Part shown: in pieces, positions 39,539 through 48,256 of the stretch
Position numbering within the stretch: position 1 is the stretch's first letter
Layout: the number at the start of each line of letters is the position of its first letter
NCBI GenBank assembly: GCA_947174945.1
Contig: CAMWKZ010000006.1
Coordinates: 1-64,000 of the forward strand
Reading direction: 5' to 3'
Length of the DNA stretch: 64,000 bases
DNA from: an uncultured Prevotellaceae bacterium
GTDB lineage: Bacteria > Bacteroidota > Bacteroidia > Bacteroidales > Bacteroidaceae
Made by a program: the position numbers and the translations under genes
Notes under the pieces: generated by a model
Told to the model about the DNA's origin: nothing
The model's input: only the letters and a program-made list of their open reading frames with translations
Database searches by the model: none

Positions 39539-40102
39539 TCATTTATTTACCCGTAGTATCTCATCTTCCAAGACGAGGGTTGCCACGTGAAGGTCGTTGA
39601 GCGCCTCTACTACCTCGGCAGCATCGGACTGACGGGGGAAGCGGAAATGGACGTGCACACCGGCGGACACGGCTGGTGACTGCATGACGACGCTTAGGCC
39701 GTAGTAGGTGGCCACCTCGTTGACAACATCGATGAATGGCGTATCGTCGAACTCGAAGAACATCGACGGGGGAGCGTCGGCGGGGGTGACGGTGGTAGAC
39801 GGATGGGCTGTCACGGTCTCAATGGCGTTGCCCTCGTCTGTTGAGGCTGAGGAGAAATGGCCGATGGTGTGCGTGAGCAGCACGGGAACGGCTACGACCA
39901 CTATCGGCAGACATAGTATTGCTGCTGCATAATACAGCCACTTCATAGAACGGGACGAGCCGTGCGAACTGCGCCTGATGCGCTTGAGAGCCTCGGCAGT
40001 CTCGTCAGCCGAAGGCAGCGTGCCAAGAGCCTCGCCGAAGATTGCCTGTATGCGCTCGGCGGAGTCGTCCGTCCTATTATTGTTTTTGTTGTGCTTATCC
40101 AT
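39539..40102 (-). CDS. Anti-sigma-like single-TM protein (FecR/STN-type C-terminus)
   Basis: 187 aa; central TM KWLYYAAAILCLPIVVVAVPVLL, C-terminal MFFEFDDTPFIDVVNEVATYYGLSVV; downstream of an ECF sigma. Confidence 0.7.
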   Translation of the reverse strand: MDKHNKNNNRTDDSAERIQAIFGEALGTLPSADETAEALKRIRRSSHGSSRSMKWLYYAAAILCLPIVVVAVPVLLTHTIGHFSSASTDEGNAIETVTAHPSTTVTPADAPPSMFFEFDDTPFIDVVNEVATYYGLSVVMQSPAVSAGVHVHFRFPRQSDAAEVVEALNDLHVATLVLEDEILRVNK

Positions 40103-40134
40103 AAATCGGTAGTATTTTCATTCGGGTATTTGCG

Positions 40135-40641
40135 TTAGTTCATCTTTGCCCTGAGGGTTGCCAGAGCCTTTGAGATGTGTTTCTTGACCGTGTTGGGGCT
40201 TATGCCCAGCTCGGTTGCCACCTGTGCGTAGGTCTTGCGTTCCCAGTAGCACCGGCGCAGAATGGTGCGCGTGGGTTCGCCCAGCTCGTCGGCAATACGC
40301 TCTGCCGTCTGCAATAGTTGTTCGTGGTGCGCATAGTCATCGTCGGCATCGGCCTGGGTGGCACGTATGATGCTGTCTATCTTGTCCTGCTCCACCTTCA
40401 GGTGCTTCATGCGGTTGAGCACGGCATTGCGCGTTGCCGTGTACAGCCATGCGTTGCACGCCAGCGTGCCAGCGCTGTCGAACCTCTCCCATGCCGTCTG
40501 CATCACACCGCTTACTATGTCCTTTGCCTCCTCCATATCGCCTATGAGCTGGCACGCATAACGCACCAGCTTGGGATACATATCCTTGAACATCAGCTCG
40601 TATTGAGCTTCTTTCCTATGCCTTGCAAATGGTAGTATCAT
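40135..40641 (-). CDS. ECF-type RNA polymerase sigma factor
   Basis: 168 aa; AWLYTATRNAVLNRMKH, TYAQVATELGISPNTVKKHISKALATLR. Confidence 0.9.
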   Translation of the reverse strand: MILPFARHRKEAQYELMFKDMYPKLVRYACQLIGDMEEAKDIVSGVMQTAWERFDSAGTLACNAWLYTATRNAVLNRMKHLKVEQDKIDSIIRATQADADDDYAHHEQLLQTAERIADELGEPTRTILRRCYWERKTYAQVATELGISPNTVKKHISKALATLRAKMN

Positions 40642-40675
40642 AGTTGGGATGCAAAGTTAGCAAAAATCACTGACA

Positions 40676-43276
40676 CTATAAGCGGTTGCGCTCACTTTGT
40701 CCTGCGTGGGAGCCTTTATATCGGCTGTTGGTGGCATTGAACTTATAGGAGACATCCAATCCGAAGCGCCTCACGTCGCGATACTCCTTGAACGTGGTGC
40801 TGACGTTGATGCCCCCGTAGGCGGTCATCCTGATGTAGGCGGTCTTGAGCACATCGTTTGCCACGACGGCCACGTTAAGGGAATTGTTTTTCAGGAACGA
40901 CTTGTTGAGCCGTAAGTCCACCTGCCCCGATGTCTTGATTTTAGCTGCCCCGGTGCGCACATAGGGATAGAGGCTTCCCGTGATGTTAAACATCCAGTTG
41001 TGAGGGAACGAGAAGTCGTTGCTGGAGTTGAACGAACTGAGCAGGTCGTTCCATTTGTGGGTTATCCCCAGCGGTTCGAGGTCTTGGTTCCTGAAGCCGA
41101 GCGATGCCGTTGTGTTCGTCTGCCAGCATCCCACTTTCGGTGATACGCTGACCATGACGCCGTAGGCCTGCATATTAGGGATGTTGCGGTAGTTCATAAT
41201 CATCACACCGGGGTGGTTGACATCGTCGTAGGCATACTGAAACGAGGTGATGGTGTTCCTGAAATACTGGTAGTACGGCTGGACGTACAGCCACTTCCAC
41301 GACACGGAGTATGTGATGGCATGGGTTGTTTGCGGTTGTAGAAACGGGTTGCCCGTGTCGTACTCGTGCTTGCTGCGATAGTTGACGGCAGGCGACAGCA
41401 GGTCGTAGGGAGGGTTGAAGCGCGACATCTTGTAGGACAGCGTATGCCGCCAGTTGTCGCCTGCCCACGTGGCGGAGAGCATGGGCAGGAGCACGGAGTA
41501 GTCGGGGCTCATGTCACTGTTGTACGCACCGTTCACATCGTAGTGGTTGTCCTCGTTCTGCCAGCGCACGCCGGCATTGACGGTGACCTTGCCCATTTGC
41601 AGCGCATAGTTGGCAAAGAGCGACCACATGGCCGTGCGCTGGCGTATGTGGCTGTCGGCAGAGAATCCGTTCTGCCGAAACGCACTGGTGCGGTCGACGA
41701 ACGATGTCTCCTCGCCAAACGTCAGGTTGCCTTTGGGCACGGGTGCCGTTACTGTCAGTTTCTCGGCCAGCAGCTCGTTCTCCACTTCCGTATTGCTGGC
41801 CGCCATGAGGACGGCATTGGTTTCGGCAGTCATTTCCGACAGGTAGGACGAGCGGTAATAGTCGGCATTGAGGTCGATTTTCCACTTGCCGAGCTTGCCT
41901 ATGTAGTAGGCGTTTACCGTATGGCTCATGCGTGGGGTGCTGCGCGTCAGCGACGAACTCTCCAAGTGTTCGAGAAAAGTATCGTCACGCCATGTGTCCT
42001 CGTCGGACGATATCTCGGTCTTGCCCTTGCTGATGAAATTGCCTGCCGGCGTGTAGGTGATGCCGACGGAGTGGTTGTCGTTGATGTCCCAGTTGTAGCC
42101 GAGGTCTACAAAGTAAAAGCTGGTTGACGACTTCCACTGGTTTTCGTGCTGAAAGTTCCATGTGCTCGAGGCCTGCAGGCAGTCGCTGGCCGTGGCCTTT
42201 ATCAGGGTGTTGCTCTGTGTGAGCAGTGCGTTTACGAAGAAGTCCATTCCGTTGGCCGTGCGGTAGTTGAGGCCTACATTCTGACGGCTGGATGCCTCTT
42301 TTCCCTGACGGTAGGTGGCCGACATATTGCCGCTCAGTCCCTCACCGGCACGGCGCACCGTCTTCAGCCGTATGACCGACGTCACCTCCATTCCGTATTC
42401 AACCCCGGGCACGGTGATGACCTCTGCCGTCAGAATGTCCTCGGCACTCAGGCGCTCCAGCTCAGCGTCGTTGCGCACCTTCTTGTTGTTGATGTAAATC
42501 TCAGGCTTGCCGTGGCCAGCCACCGTTCCGTCGTTCATCATCAGCGGCAAGTGCTTTATCATCTCCGATGCCGTGCCCATCTTGGAGAGTGGGGTGCCTA
42601 TGACGTTGGCCAGAATGCCACGGCCCGTGTCGCGTGCCAAGGGTTTTTCGTTGGTCACGGTAACGCCCTCCAGCGCGATGGCGTCGGGGTTGAGCACTAT
42701 CGTGCAGCTCTGCCCCTCACGGTAGTCAACCGTCTTGCTCTGATAGCCGAGAAACGATGCCTTGACGGCAGCAGGAGTGTGCTCGCCTGCTACGTGGAAC
42801 CACCCATCGGTGTCGGTGATGCAGCCGTTGATGACGGTAGAGTCGCGACGCAACAGCAGCACCGTGCTGTATGGCATAGGCTCGCCCTTTGTGTTCACCA
42901 CGCGCCCGTGCAGCTCCCTGACCTCCTTCTGGCTGCCACTGCGCTGTATCACGAAGTAGTGGTTGCGCTCGTGCACGGTAAGCGGCTTGTCGCTGATGAC
43001 TATGCGTATGGCATCGGCCTCGCTCTTGTCGTTGATGGTTGCCGACACGCGGTATTTCTCCAGCTCGCCGTAGCTGAAGATGATGCTCTTGCCACCGGCA
43101 CGCTCGATGCTTTTCAGCACCGCTGGCAAGGGCTGGTTCTTAACGGTCATGGTTATGCCACGGGGCGTGGCGCTGTTTACCACTGGGCAGTCTGTGGCTG
43201 CTCGCATACTCGTCGGGCACGCCAGCATGGTGGCTGCCAGGCCCAGAATCAGGAGGGGAACATTCATTCTTTTCAT
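40676..43276 (-). CDS. TonB-dependent receptor-like outer membrane protein with STN and carboxypeptidase-regulatory domains
   Basis: 866 aa; signal peptide, STN-like ITMTVKNQPLPAVLKSIERAGGKSIIFSYGELEKYRVS, LHGRVVNTKGEPMPYSTVLLLRRD, plug and long beta-barrel. Confidence 0.85.
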   Translation of the reverse strand: MKRMNVPLLILGLAATMLACPTSMRAATDCPVVNSATPRGITMTVKNQPLPAVLKSIERAGGKSIIFSYGELEKYRVSATINDKSEADAIRIVISDKPLTVHERNHYFVIQRSGSQKEVRELHGRVVNTKGEPMPYSTVLLLRRDSTVINGCITDTDGWFHVAGEHTPAAVKASFLGYQSKTVDYREGQSCTIVLNPDAIALEGVTVTNEKPLARDTGRGILANVIGTPLSKMGTASEMIKHLPLMMNDGTVAGHGKPEIYINNKKVRNDAELERLSAEDILTAEVITVPGVEYGMEVTSVIRLKTVRRAGEGLSGNMSATYRQGKEASSRQNVGLNYRTANGMDFFVNALLTQSNTLIKATASDCLQASSTWNFQHENQWKSSTSFYFVDLGYNWDINDNHSVGITYTPAGNFISKGKTEISSDEDTWRDDTFLEHLESSSLTRSTPRMSHTVNAYYIGKLGKWKIDLNADYYRSSYLSEMTAETNAVLMAASNTEVENELLAEKLTVTAPVPKGNLTFGEETSFVDRTSAFRQNGFSADSHIRQRTAMWSLFANYALQMGKVTVNAGVRWQNEDNHYDVNGAYNSDMSPDYSVLLPMLSATWAGDNWRHTLSYKMSRFNPPYDLLSPAVNYRSKHEYDTGNPFLQPQTTHAITYSVSWKWLYVQPYYQYFRNTITSFQYAYDDVNHPGVMIMNYRNIPNMQAYGVMVSVSPKVGCWQTNTTASLGFRNQDLEPLGITHKWNDLLSSFNSSNDFSFPHNWMFNITGSLYPYVRTGAAKIKTSGQVDLRLNKSFLKNNSLNVAVVANDVLKTAYIRMTAYGGINVSTTFKEYRDVRRFGLDVSYKFNATNSRYKGSHAGQSERNRL

Positions 43277-43422
43277 CGTCGTTTTACTGTTTCGTTGTTA
43301 GTCGTTTTACCTTATAACAACCGAACCACCCAATCGGGTATGCGTTTTGTACAAAAGTTCTGAAAAAAAGTGCAGGATTGCGGTGTCTATACGTAGGGCT
43401 TCATGACATAGGACTTATGCTA

Positions 43423-43505
43423 CTCGTGGAAAGAGCCGTTCTTTCCACGAGTAAGACCCGTTCTTACCCTGGGAAAGAACGGGTCTTTCTCCCAGAAAGA
43501 AAAGC
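43423..43505. repeat. 22-bp-period tandem repeat array B
   Basis: Units CGTGGAAAGAGCCGTTCTTTCC / ACGAGTAAGACCCGTTCTTACC / CTGGGAAAGAACGGGTCTTTCT / CCCAGAAAGAAAAG... Confidence 0.8.
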
Positions 43506-43524
43506 TGGCTTTACTGGCGGGATG

Positions 43525-44001
43525 CTAATCCTGCCACGTCGTAAACGGATGGCTGCGCAGTTGGCTGTTGTAGTAACGGCGGTCGCCCGTTACTTCTATA
43601 CCGATGAAATGGGGTTTCTCGTAGGGTTCGTCTTCGTTGGCAAGCTCTACCTCGGCAACGACCAGCCCTTCGTTGTCGCCGAAAAACTCGTCGACCTCAA
43701 AGGTGTGCCGCCCACTGCGGACGAGCCAGCGCGTTTTGTCGATAATGCCCGGCTCGCAAAGCTGGAGCAGCTGACGGGCATCGTCAAGGGGTATTTCCTG
43801 TTCAAACTCGTAGCGTGACAAGCCGTCGTTCTGGCTTGGCCCCTTAATAGTAAGGTACGCGCGCTCCTCTTTTATACGCACCCGTACCGTGCGGCCACGC
43901 TCGCTGCAGATGTAGCCCTGCTGAATACGGCTCTTTGAAAAAGCCTCGTGCTTGTACGAGTCGTCAAGCACGAGGAATTTACGTTCAATCTCCAGCGCCA
44001 T
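43525..44001 (-). CDS. CYTH domain protein
   Basis: MALEIERKFLVLDDSYK...RTVRVRIKEERAYLTIKGPSQ...YEFEQEIP; start at 44001. Confidence 0.9.
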   Translation of the reverse strand: MALEIERKFLVLDDSYKHEAFSKSRIQQGYICSERGRTVRVRIKEERAYLTIKGPSQNDGLSRYEFEQEIPLDDARQLLQLCEPGIIDKTRWLVRSGRHTFEVDEFFGDNEGLVVAEVELANEDEPYEKPHFIGIEVTGDRRYYNSQLRSHPFTTWQD

Positions 44002-44147
44002 TATGACATGATGAAGCTGGCCCAGAGAGCATAGATAATACCGAGGGCTATCAGTGTGCCGATAATCCACATAATCAGGTTTCTACCCTTTTCTTCTTGT
44101 TTCTTGGCGTAAGCCTCACGCTTAGCCTGTCCTTTTTTATTTGCCAT
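44001..44147 (-). CDS. Small membrane protein (48 aa), absent from the supplied ORF track
   Basis: MANKKGQAKREAYAKKQEEKGRNLIMWIIGTLIALGIIYALWASFIMS; TAATG stop/start overlap with the CYTH gene. Confidence 0.7.
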   Translation of the reverse strand: MANKKGQAKREAYAKKQEEKGRNLIMWIIGTLIALGIIYALWASFIMS

Positions 44148-44174
44148 AATATTGATGTTTTGGGTTTTAAATGA

Positions 44175-45296
44175 TTATTCTTCGTCATTCACGGGGAACT
44201 CCATCAGGTAGGCTTTGATGAACTCGTCAATCTTGCCGTTCATTACGCCGTCCACGTCGGAGGTCTGGTAGTTGGTGCGGTGGTCTTTCACACGACGGTC
44301 GTCAAAGACATAGCTCCGAATCTGGCTGCCCCATTCTATCTTCTTTTTGCCAGCCTCAATCTTCGCCTGCGCCTCCAACCGCTTCTGCATGGCGCGGTCG
44401 TACAGCTGCGAGCGCAACAGGGCCATGGCGCGTTCCTTGTTCTTGGGCTGGTCGCGCGTCTCGGTATTTTCTATCAGGATTTCTTCTTCCTCGCCTGTAT
44501 CGGGGTCGGTGTACCAGTAGCGCAGGCGCACGCCCGATTCCACTTTGTTGACGTTCTGACCGCCGGCACCGCTCGAGCGGAAGGTGTCCCACGACAGCTT
44601 GGCAGGGTCTACATACACTTCAATAGTATCGTCGACCAATGGGGTGACGAATACGGAGGCAAACGATGTCATGCGCTTGCCTTGCGCATTGAACGGACTG
44701 ACGCGCACCAGTCGGTGCACACCGTTCTCCGACTTCAGATAGCCGTAGGCATACTCGCCCCCTTCTATCTGCATCGTAACGCTCTTGATGCCCGCCTCGT
44801 CGCCGTCTTGCAGGTTGGAGATGCTCACCTTATGGCCATGAGCCTCGGCCCACCGCTGGTACATACGCATCAGCATCGATGCCCAGTCCTGACTCTCGGT
44901 GCCACCGGCACCCGAGTTGATTTTCAGCACAACGTCCATAGGGTCTTCCTTCTGGCGGAGCATATTCTTCAGCTCAAGGTCTTCTATCAGGCTGATGGCC
45001 GTCTGGTAGTCCTTATCCACCTCGTCCTCCGTCACCATGTCCTCCTTGTAGAAGTCGAAGGCCAGCTGCAACTCGTCGGCAGCAGTGCGCACGGCCTGAT
45101 AGCCGTCCAGCCACTTCTTGATGCCCTTCACCTTCTTCATCTGCTCCTCCGCCCGCTTCTGGTCTTCCCAGAAGTCGGGAGCCTGGGTGCGCAGGTCTTC
45201 CTCTTCAAATTCTATCTTCTTTTCATCAATCCTGAGGTAGTGCTTCAACTTGTCGGCACGCTCCAGAATGTCCTTTAGTTGGTCTTGTGTAATCAT
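44175..45296 (-). CDS. prfB: Peptide chain release factor 2
   Basis: 373 aa; GGQNVNKVESGVRLRY and an SPF-type anticodon tripeptide region (VRVSPFNAQGKR). Confidence 0.95.
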   Translation of the reverse strand: MITQDQLKDILERADKLKHYLRIDEKKIEFEEEDLRTQAPDFWEDQKRAEEQMKKVKGIKKWLDGYQAVRTAADELQLAFDFYKEDMVTEDEVDKDYQTAISLIEDLELKNMLRQKEDPMDVVLKINSGAGGTESQDWASMLMRMYQRWAEAHGHKVSISNLQDGDEAGIKSVTMQIEGGEYAYGYLKSENGVHRLVRVSPFNAQGKRMTSFASVFVTPLVDDTIEVYVDPAKLSWDTFRSSGAGGQNVNKVESGVRLRYWYTDPDTGEEEEILIENTETRDQPKNKERAMALLRSQLYDRAMQKRLEAQAKIEAGKKKIEWGSQIRSYVFDDRRVKDHRTNYQTSDVDGVMNGKIDEFIKAYLMEFPVNDEE

Positions 45297-47104
45297 TATT
45301 CTTCGTACATCTTGTCAATTTCCGCCTTGTAGTTCTCGTTCAGCGCGCGACGGCGAATCTTCAGCGTGTTCGTCAGCTCGCCCTTCTCCATCGACAGGTG
45401 GTGAGGCAGCAGGGTAAAGCGCTTCACCTGCTCGTAGTGGGCCAGTTGCTGTTGCAGCGTGTCGATGCGCTCCTTCATCATCTGGATAATCTTGGGGTTG
45501 GCACAGAGCTCCTCGCGGTTCTTAAAGGCGATGCCGTGTTCGCGGGCGTACTCCTCCAACAGCGGGTAAACGGGGATTATCAGGGCCGACACGAACTTGC
45601 GCTGGTCGGCAATGACGGCAATCTGGTCGATAAACTTGTCGACCAGCAGCTTCGACTCAATCATCTGTGGTGCAATATACTTACCATTGGAGGTCTTGAA
45701 CAGGTCTTTGATGCGCTCCTTTAGGAACAGCTCGCCGTCTTTTAGGTAGCCGGAATCGCCCGTCTTAAAGTAGCCGTCCTCTGTAAAGGCTGCCTTCGTC
45801 AGGTCTTCGCGGTTATAATATCCGCTCGTAATCGTCGGGCCTTTCAGCAGCACCTCGTCATTCTCGCCGATGCGGATGCTGAGGCCCTCGATGGGAATAC
45901 CCACGCCACCCACGGTCCACGGCTTGCCATAATGGTTGCAGCTGACGGTGGCCAGCGACTCGGTCAGGCCGTAGCCCACCAGCATGTTGATGCCGATGGA
46001 ATGGACGAACTCTTCAACGTGGGTTGATACGGTGGCACCTGCCGTGGGGAAGAAGTGGGCGTTCTCTAATCCTAACTCTTTGCGGACTAATGAGAAGATG
46101 GTGCGGTTCAGCATCTCATACTCCAAGTGCAAGGCCATAGGCGGCTTCTTGCCTAAGCTGAGATACTCGATATTGTGCTTGCGGCCTACGGCCAGCGCAT
46201 GGCGGAACAGCTTGCGCTGCAGGGCACCAGAGCGTTCTATCTTGTCCATCACGCCCATATAGACCTTTTCCCAGAAGCGTGGTACAGCCGACATACAGGT
46301 GGGATGGGTGTCGCGCATGGACTGCTGCACATCCTGTGGATGGGTATTGACTATTATCACAGCTCCCTCGCTCAGTGCAAGGATAGTCCATGCACGCTCA
46401 AAGATGTGGGTATAGGGCAGGAAGCTCATGATGCGGTCTTGTTCGCCCACAGGCACACACTTGTGGTTGGCCTCGAGGGCAGCATGGAACTGCCCGTGCG
46501 TTAGGATGACGCCCTTCGAGTCGCCTGTCGTGCCGCTGGTGTACAGGATGTTGGCGATGTCGTCGTAAGAGGCTTCTTGCTGCAACTGCTCCACTTCTGT
46601 CTTACGGGGCTCGTTCTCGCCTAACTTGAGGAAATCAGCGAAATAAATGGCATTGGGGTCGTGTGACGAGATACGCACTAAGGGGTCGAAAACGATGATG
46701 CGCTCCAAAGTGGGGCAGAGGGAGACAACCCGGCGTGCCTTGTCGTACTGCTCCTGCTCGCCTACAAAGAGGAAGCGTATCTTGGCGTCGTTCACCATAA
46801 ACTGGATTTGCTGCTCTGACGAGGTGGCATAGAAGGGGATGGTTACTGCGCGGATGCCCCATGCACCGAAGTCGCACTCGATGTACTGCACCGAGTTCTG
46901 CGAGAAAATGCCAATGTTCTCCTGCGGCTTGACACCGAGGTTCAACAGGGCGTTAGACACCTGTCTTACGGTGGCCGATACATGGTTCCACGACAATGAT
47001 TTCCACTCTTTACCGCCAAAATCCTGATAGAGCAACATTTCGCGGTCACCATACTTCTTGGCCTGTTCGTGCACCAGCACTGACATGTGGCAGTTTGTCT
47101 GCAT
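45296..47104 (-). CDS. Long-chain fatty acid-CoA ligase (AMP-dependent synthetase)
   Basis: ILYTSGTTGDSKGVILTHGQ, VGYGLTESLATVSCN, FKTGDSGYLKDGELFLKERIKDLFKTSNGKYIAP; start at 47104. Confidence 0.93.
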   Translation of the reverse strand: MQTNCHMSVLVHEQAKKYGDREMLLYQDFGGKEWKSLSWNHVSATVRQVSNALLNLGVKPQENIGIFSQNSVQYIECDFGAWGIRAVTIPFYATSSEQQIQFMVNDAKIRFLFVGEQEQYDKARRVVSLCPTLERIIVFDPLVRISSHDPNAIYFADFLKLGENEPRKTEVEQLQQEASYDDIANILYTSGTTGDSKGVILTHGQFHAALEANHKCVPVGEQDRIMSFLPYTHIFERAWTILALSEGAVIIVNTHPQDVQQSMRDTHPTCMSAVPRFWEKVYMGVMDKIERSGALQRKLFRHALAVGRKHNIEYLSLGKKPPMALHLEYEMLNRTIFSLVRKELGLENAHFFPTAGATVSTHVEEFVHSIGINMLVGYGLTESLATVSCNHYGKPWTVGGVGIPIEGLSIRIGENDEVLLKGPTITSGYYNREDLTKAAFTEDGYFKTGDSGYLKDGELFLKERIKDLFKTSNGKYIAPQMIESKLLVDKFIDQIAVIADQRKFVSALIIPVYPLLEEYAREHGIAFKNREELCANPKIIQMMKERIDTLQQQLAHYEQVKRFTLLPHHLSMEKGELTNTLKIRRRALNENYKAEIDKMYEE

Positions 47105-47191
47105 AAGCTCTTGTTTATTTATTATTAATAGGTGCAAAGGTACGAATAAGTGAGTGAAATACCAAATTTTTTTCCTATCTTTGCACCGATT

Positions 47192-48256
47192 ATGAGCAGG
47201 AATCAGTATTTAGACGATGCCGTAGAGTTGCTGAGCAAACTCATTGGCACACCCTCTGTCAGCCGGGATGAAAGTCGGGCTGCAGACGTTTTGGTCGGTT
47301 TCATCGGTAAGTGGGGAATGCCTTGTCAGCGTATTGGCAACAATATTCTAATACAGGAGGCTCTGGACCCTGCGAAGCCTACTTTGCTACTGAATGCGCA
47401 TATTGACACAGTGAAGCCCGTGGCTACATGGACGCGCGACCCGTTTACGCCCTCCATCGAAGGCGACCGCCTTTATGGACTGGGGGCTAACGACTGTGGT
47501 GGAGGACTGGTGAGTTTGTTGCAGGTGTACAGAATATTGCGGGACAAAACCTTACCGCATAAGACAAACTGGAACTTGGTATATCTGGCTTCGTGCGAGG
47601 AGGAGGTGAGTGGGCAGAACGGCTTTTCATTGGCACTGCCCCAGTTACCGAAGATTGACGTGGCGATAGTGGGTGAACCGACGGGTATGCAGCCAGCTAT
47701 TGCCGAGAAGGGACTGATGGTGATTGACGGCATTGCACGCGGTAAGAGCGGTCATGCTGCCCGCAACGAGGGGGTGAATGCCATTTATGAGGCTCTGGAC
47801 GACCTGCTTTGGCTGCGTGACTACCGCTTTGAGAAGGAAAGTCCTTTGCTGGGCTCAACCAAGATGACGGTGACCGTCGTGCAGAGCGGTACGCAGCATA
47901 ATGTGGTGCCTGACGAGTGTCGCTTTATTATTGACGTGCGTCCTAACGAGTATTATCAGAATGAGGAGTTGTTTGATTTCCTGCAAAAGCACATGAAGAA
48001 ATGCGAACTGAAAGCACGCTCGTTCCGGCTGTCGTCGTCGCATATCCCTGTAGACAACCCGCTGGTGCAGCGTTGCATCCAGATGGGGATGCAGCCCTTC
48101 GGGTCGCCAACCCTCAGCGACCAGGCGCTGATGCCCTTCTTGTCGCTGAAACTTGGTCCCGGTGAGTCAAGCCGCAGCCATAGTGCGGATGAGTATATCT
48201 GTCTTTCAGAGATAGCAGACGCTATCAATAAGTACGTTACCTTATTATCTGCCTAA
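47192..48256 (+). CDS. M20 family metallopeptidase (acetylornithine deacetylase-like)
   Basis: LLNAHIDTVKP, GLGANDCGGGLVSLL, ASCEEEVSGQNG; TATCTTTGC promoter upstream; start 47192 preferred. Confidence 0.88.
   Translation: MSRNQYLDDAVELLSKLIGTPSVSRDESRAADVLVGFIGKWGMPCQRIGNNILIQEALDPAKPTLLLNAHIDTVKPVATWTRDPFTPSIEGDRLYGLGANDCGGGLVSLLQVYRILRDKTLPHKTNWNLVYLASCEEEVSGQNGFSLALPQLPKIDVAIVGEPTGMQPAIAEKGLMVIDGIARGKSGHAARNEGVNAIYEALDDLLWLRDYRFEKESPLLGSTKMTVTVVQSGTQHNVVPDECRFIIDVRPNEYYQNEELFDFLQKHMKKCELKARSFRLSSSHIPVDNPLVQRCIQMGMQPFGSPTLSDQALMPFLSLKLGPGESSRSHSADEYICLSEIADAINKYVTLLSA

Noticed and set aside
42146-43363. 405-aa + strand ORF opposite the TonB-receptor gene
   Set aside because: Antisense shadow caused by codon/GC bias; composition (His/Val/Arg rich) is typical of spurious ORFs.
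44280-45278. 332-aa + strand ORF opposite prfB
   Set aside because: Antisense shadow of a certain housekeeping gene.
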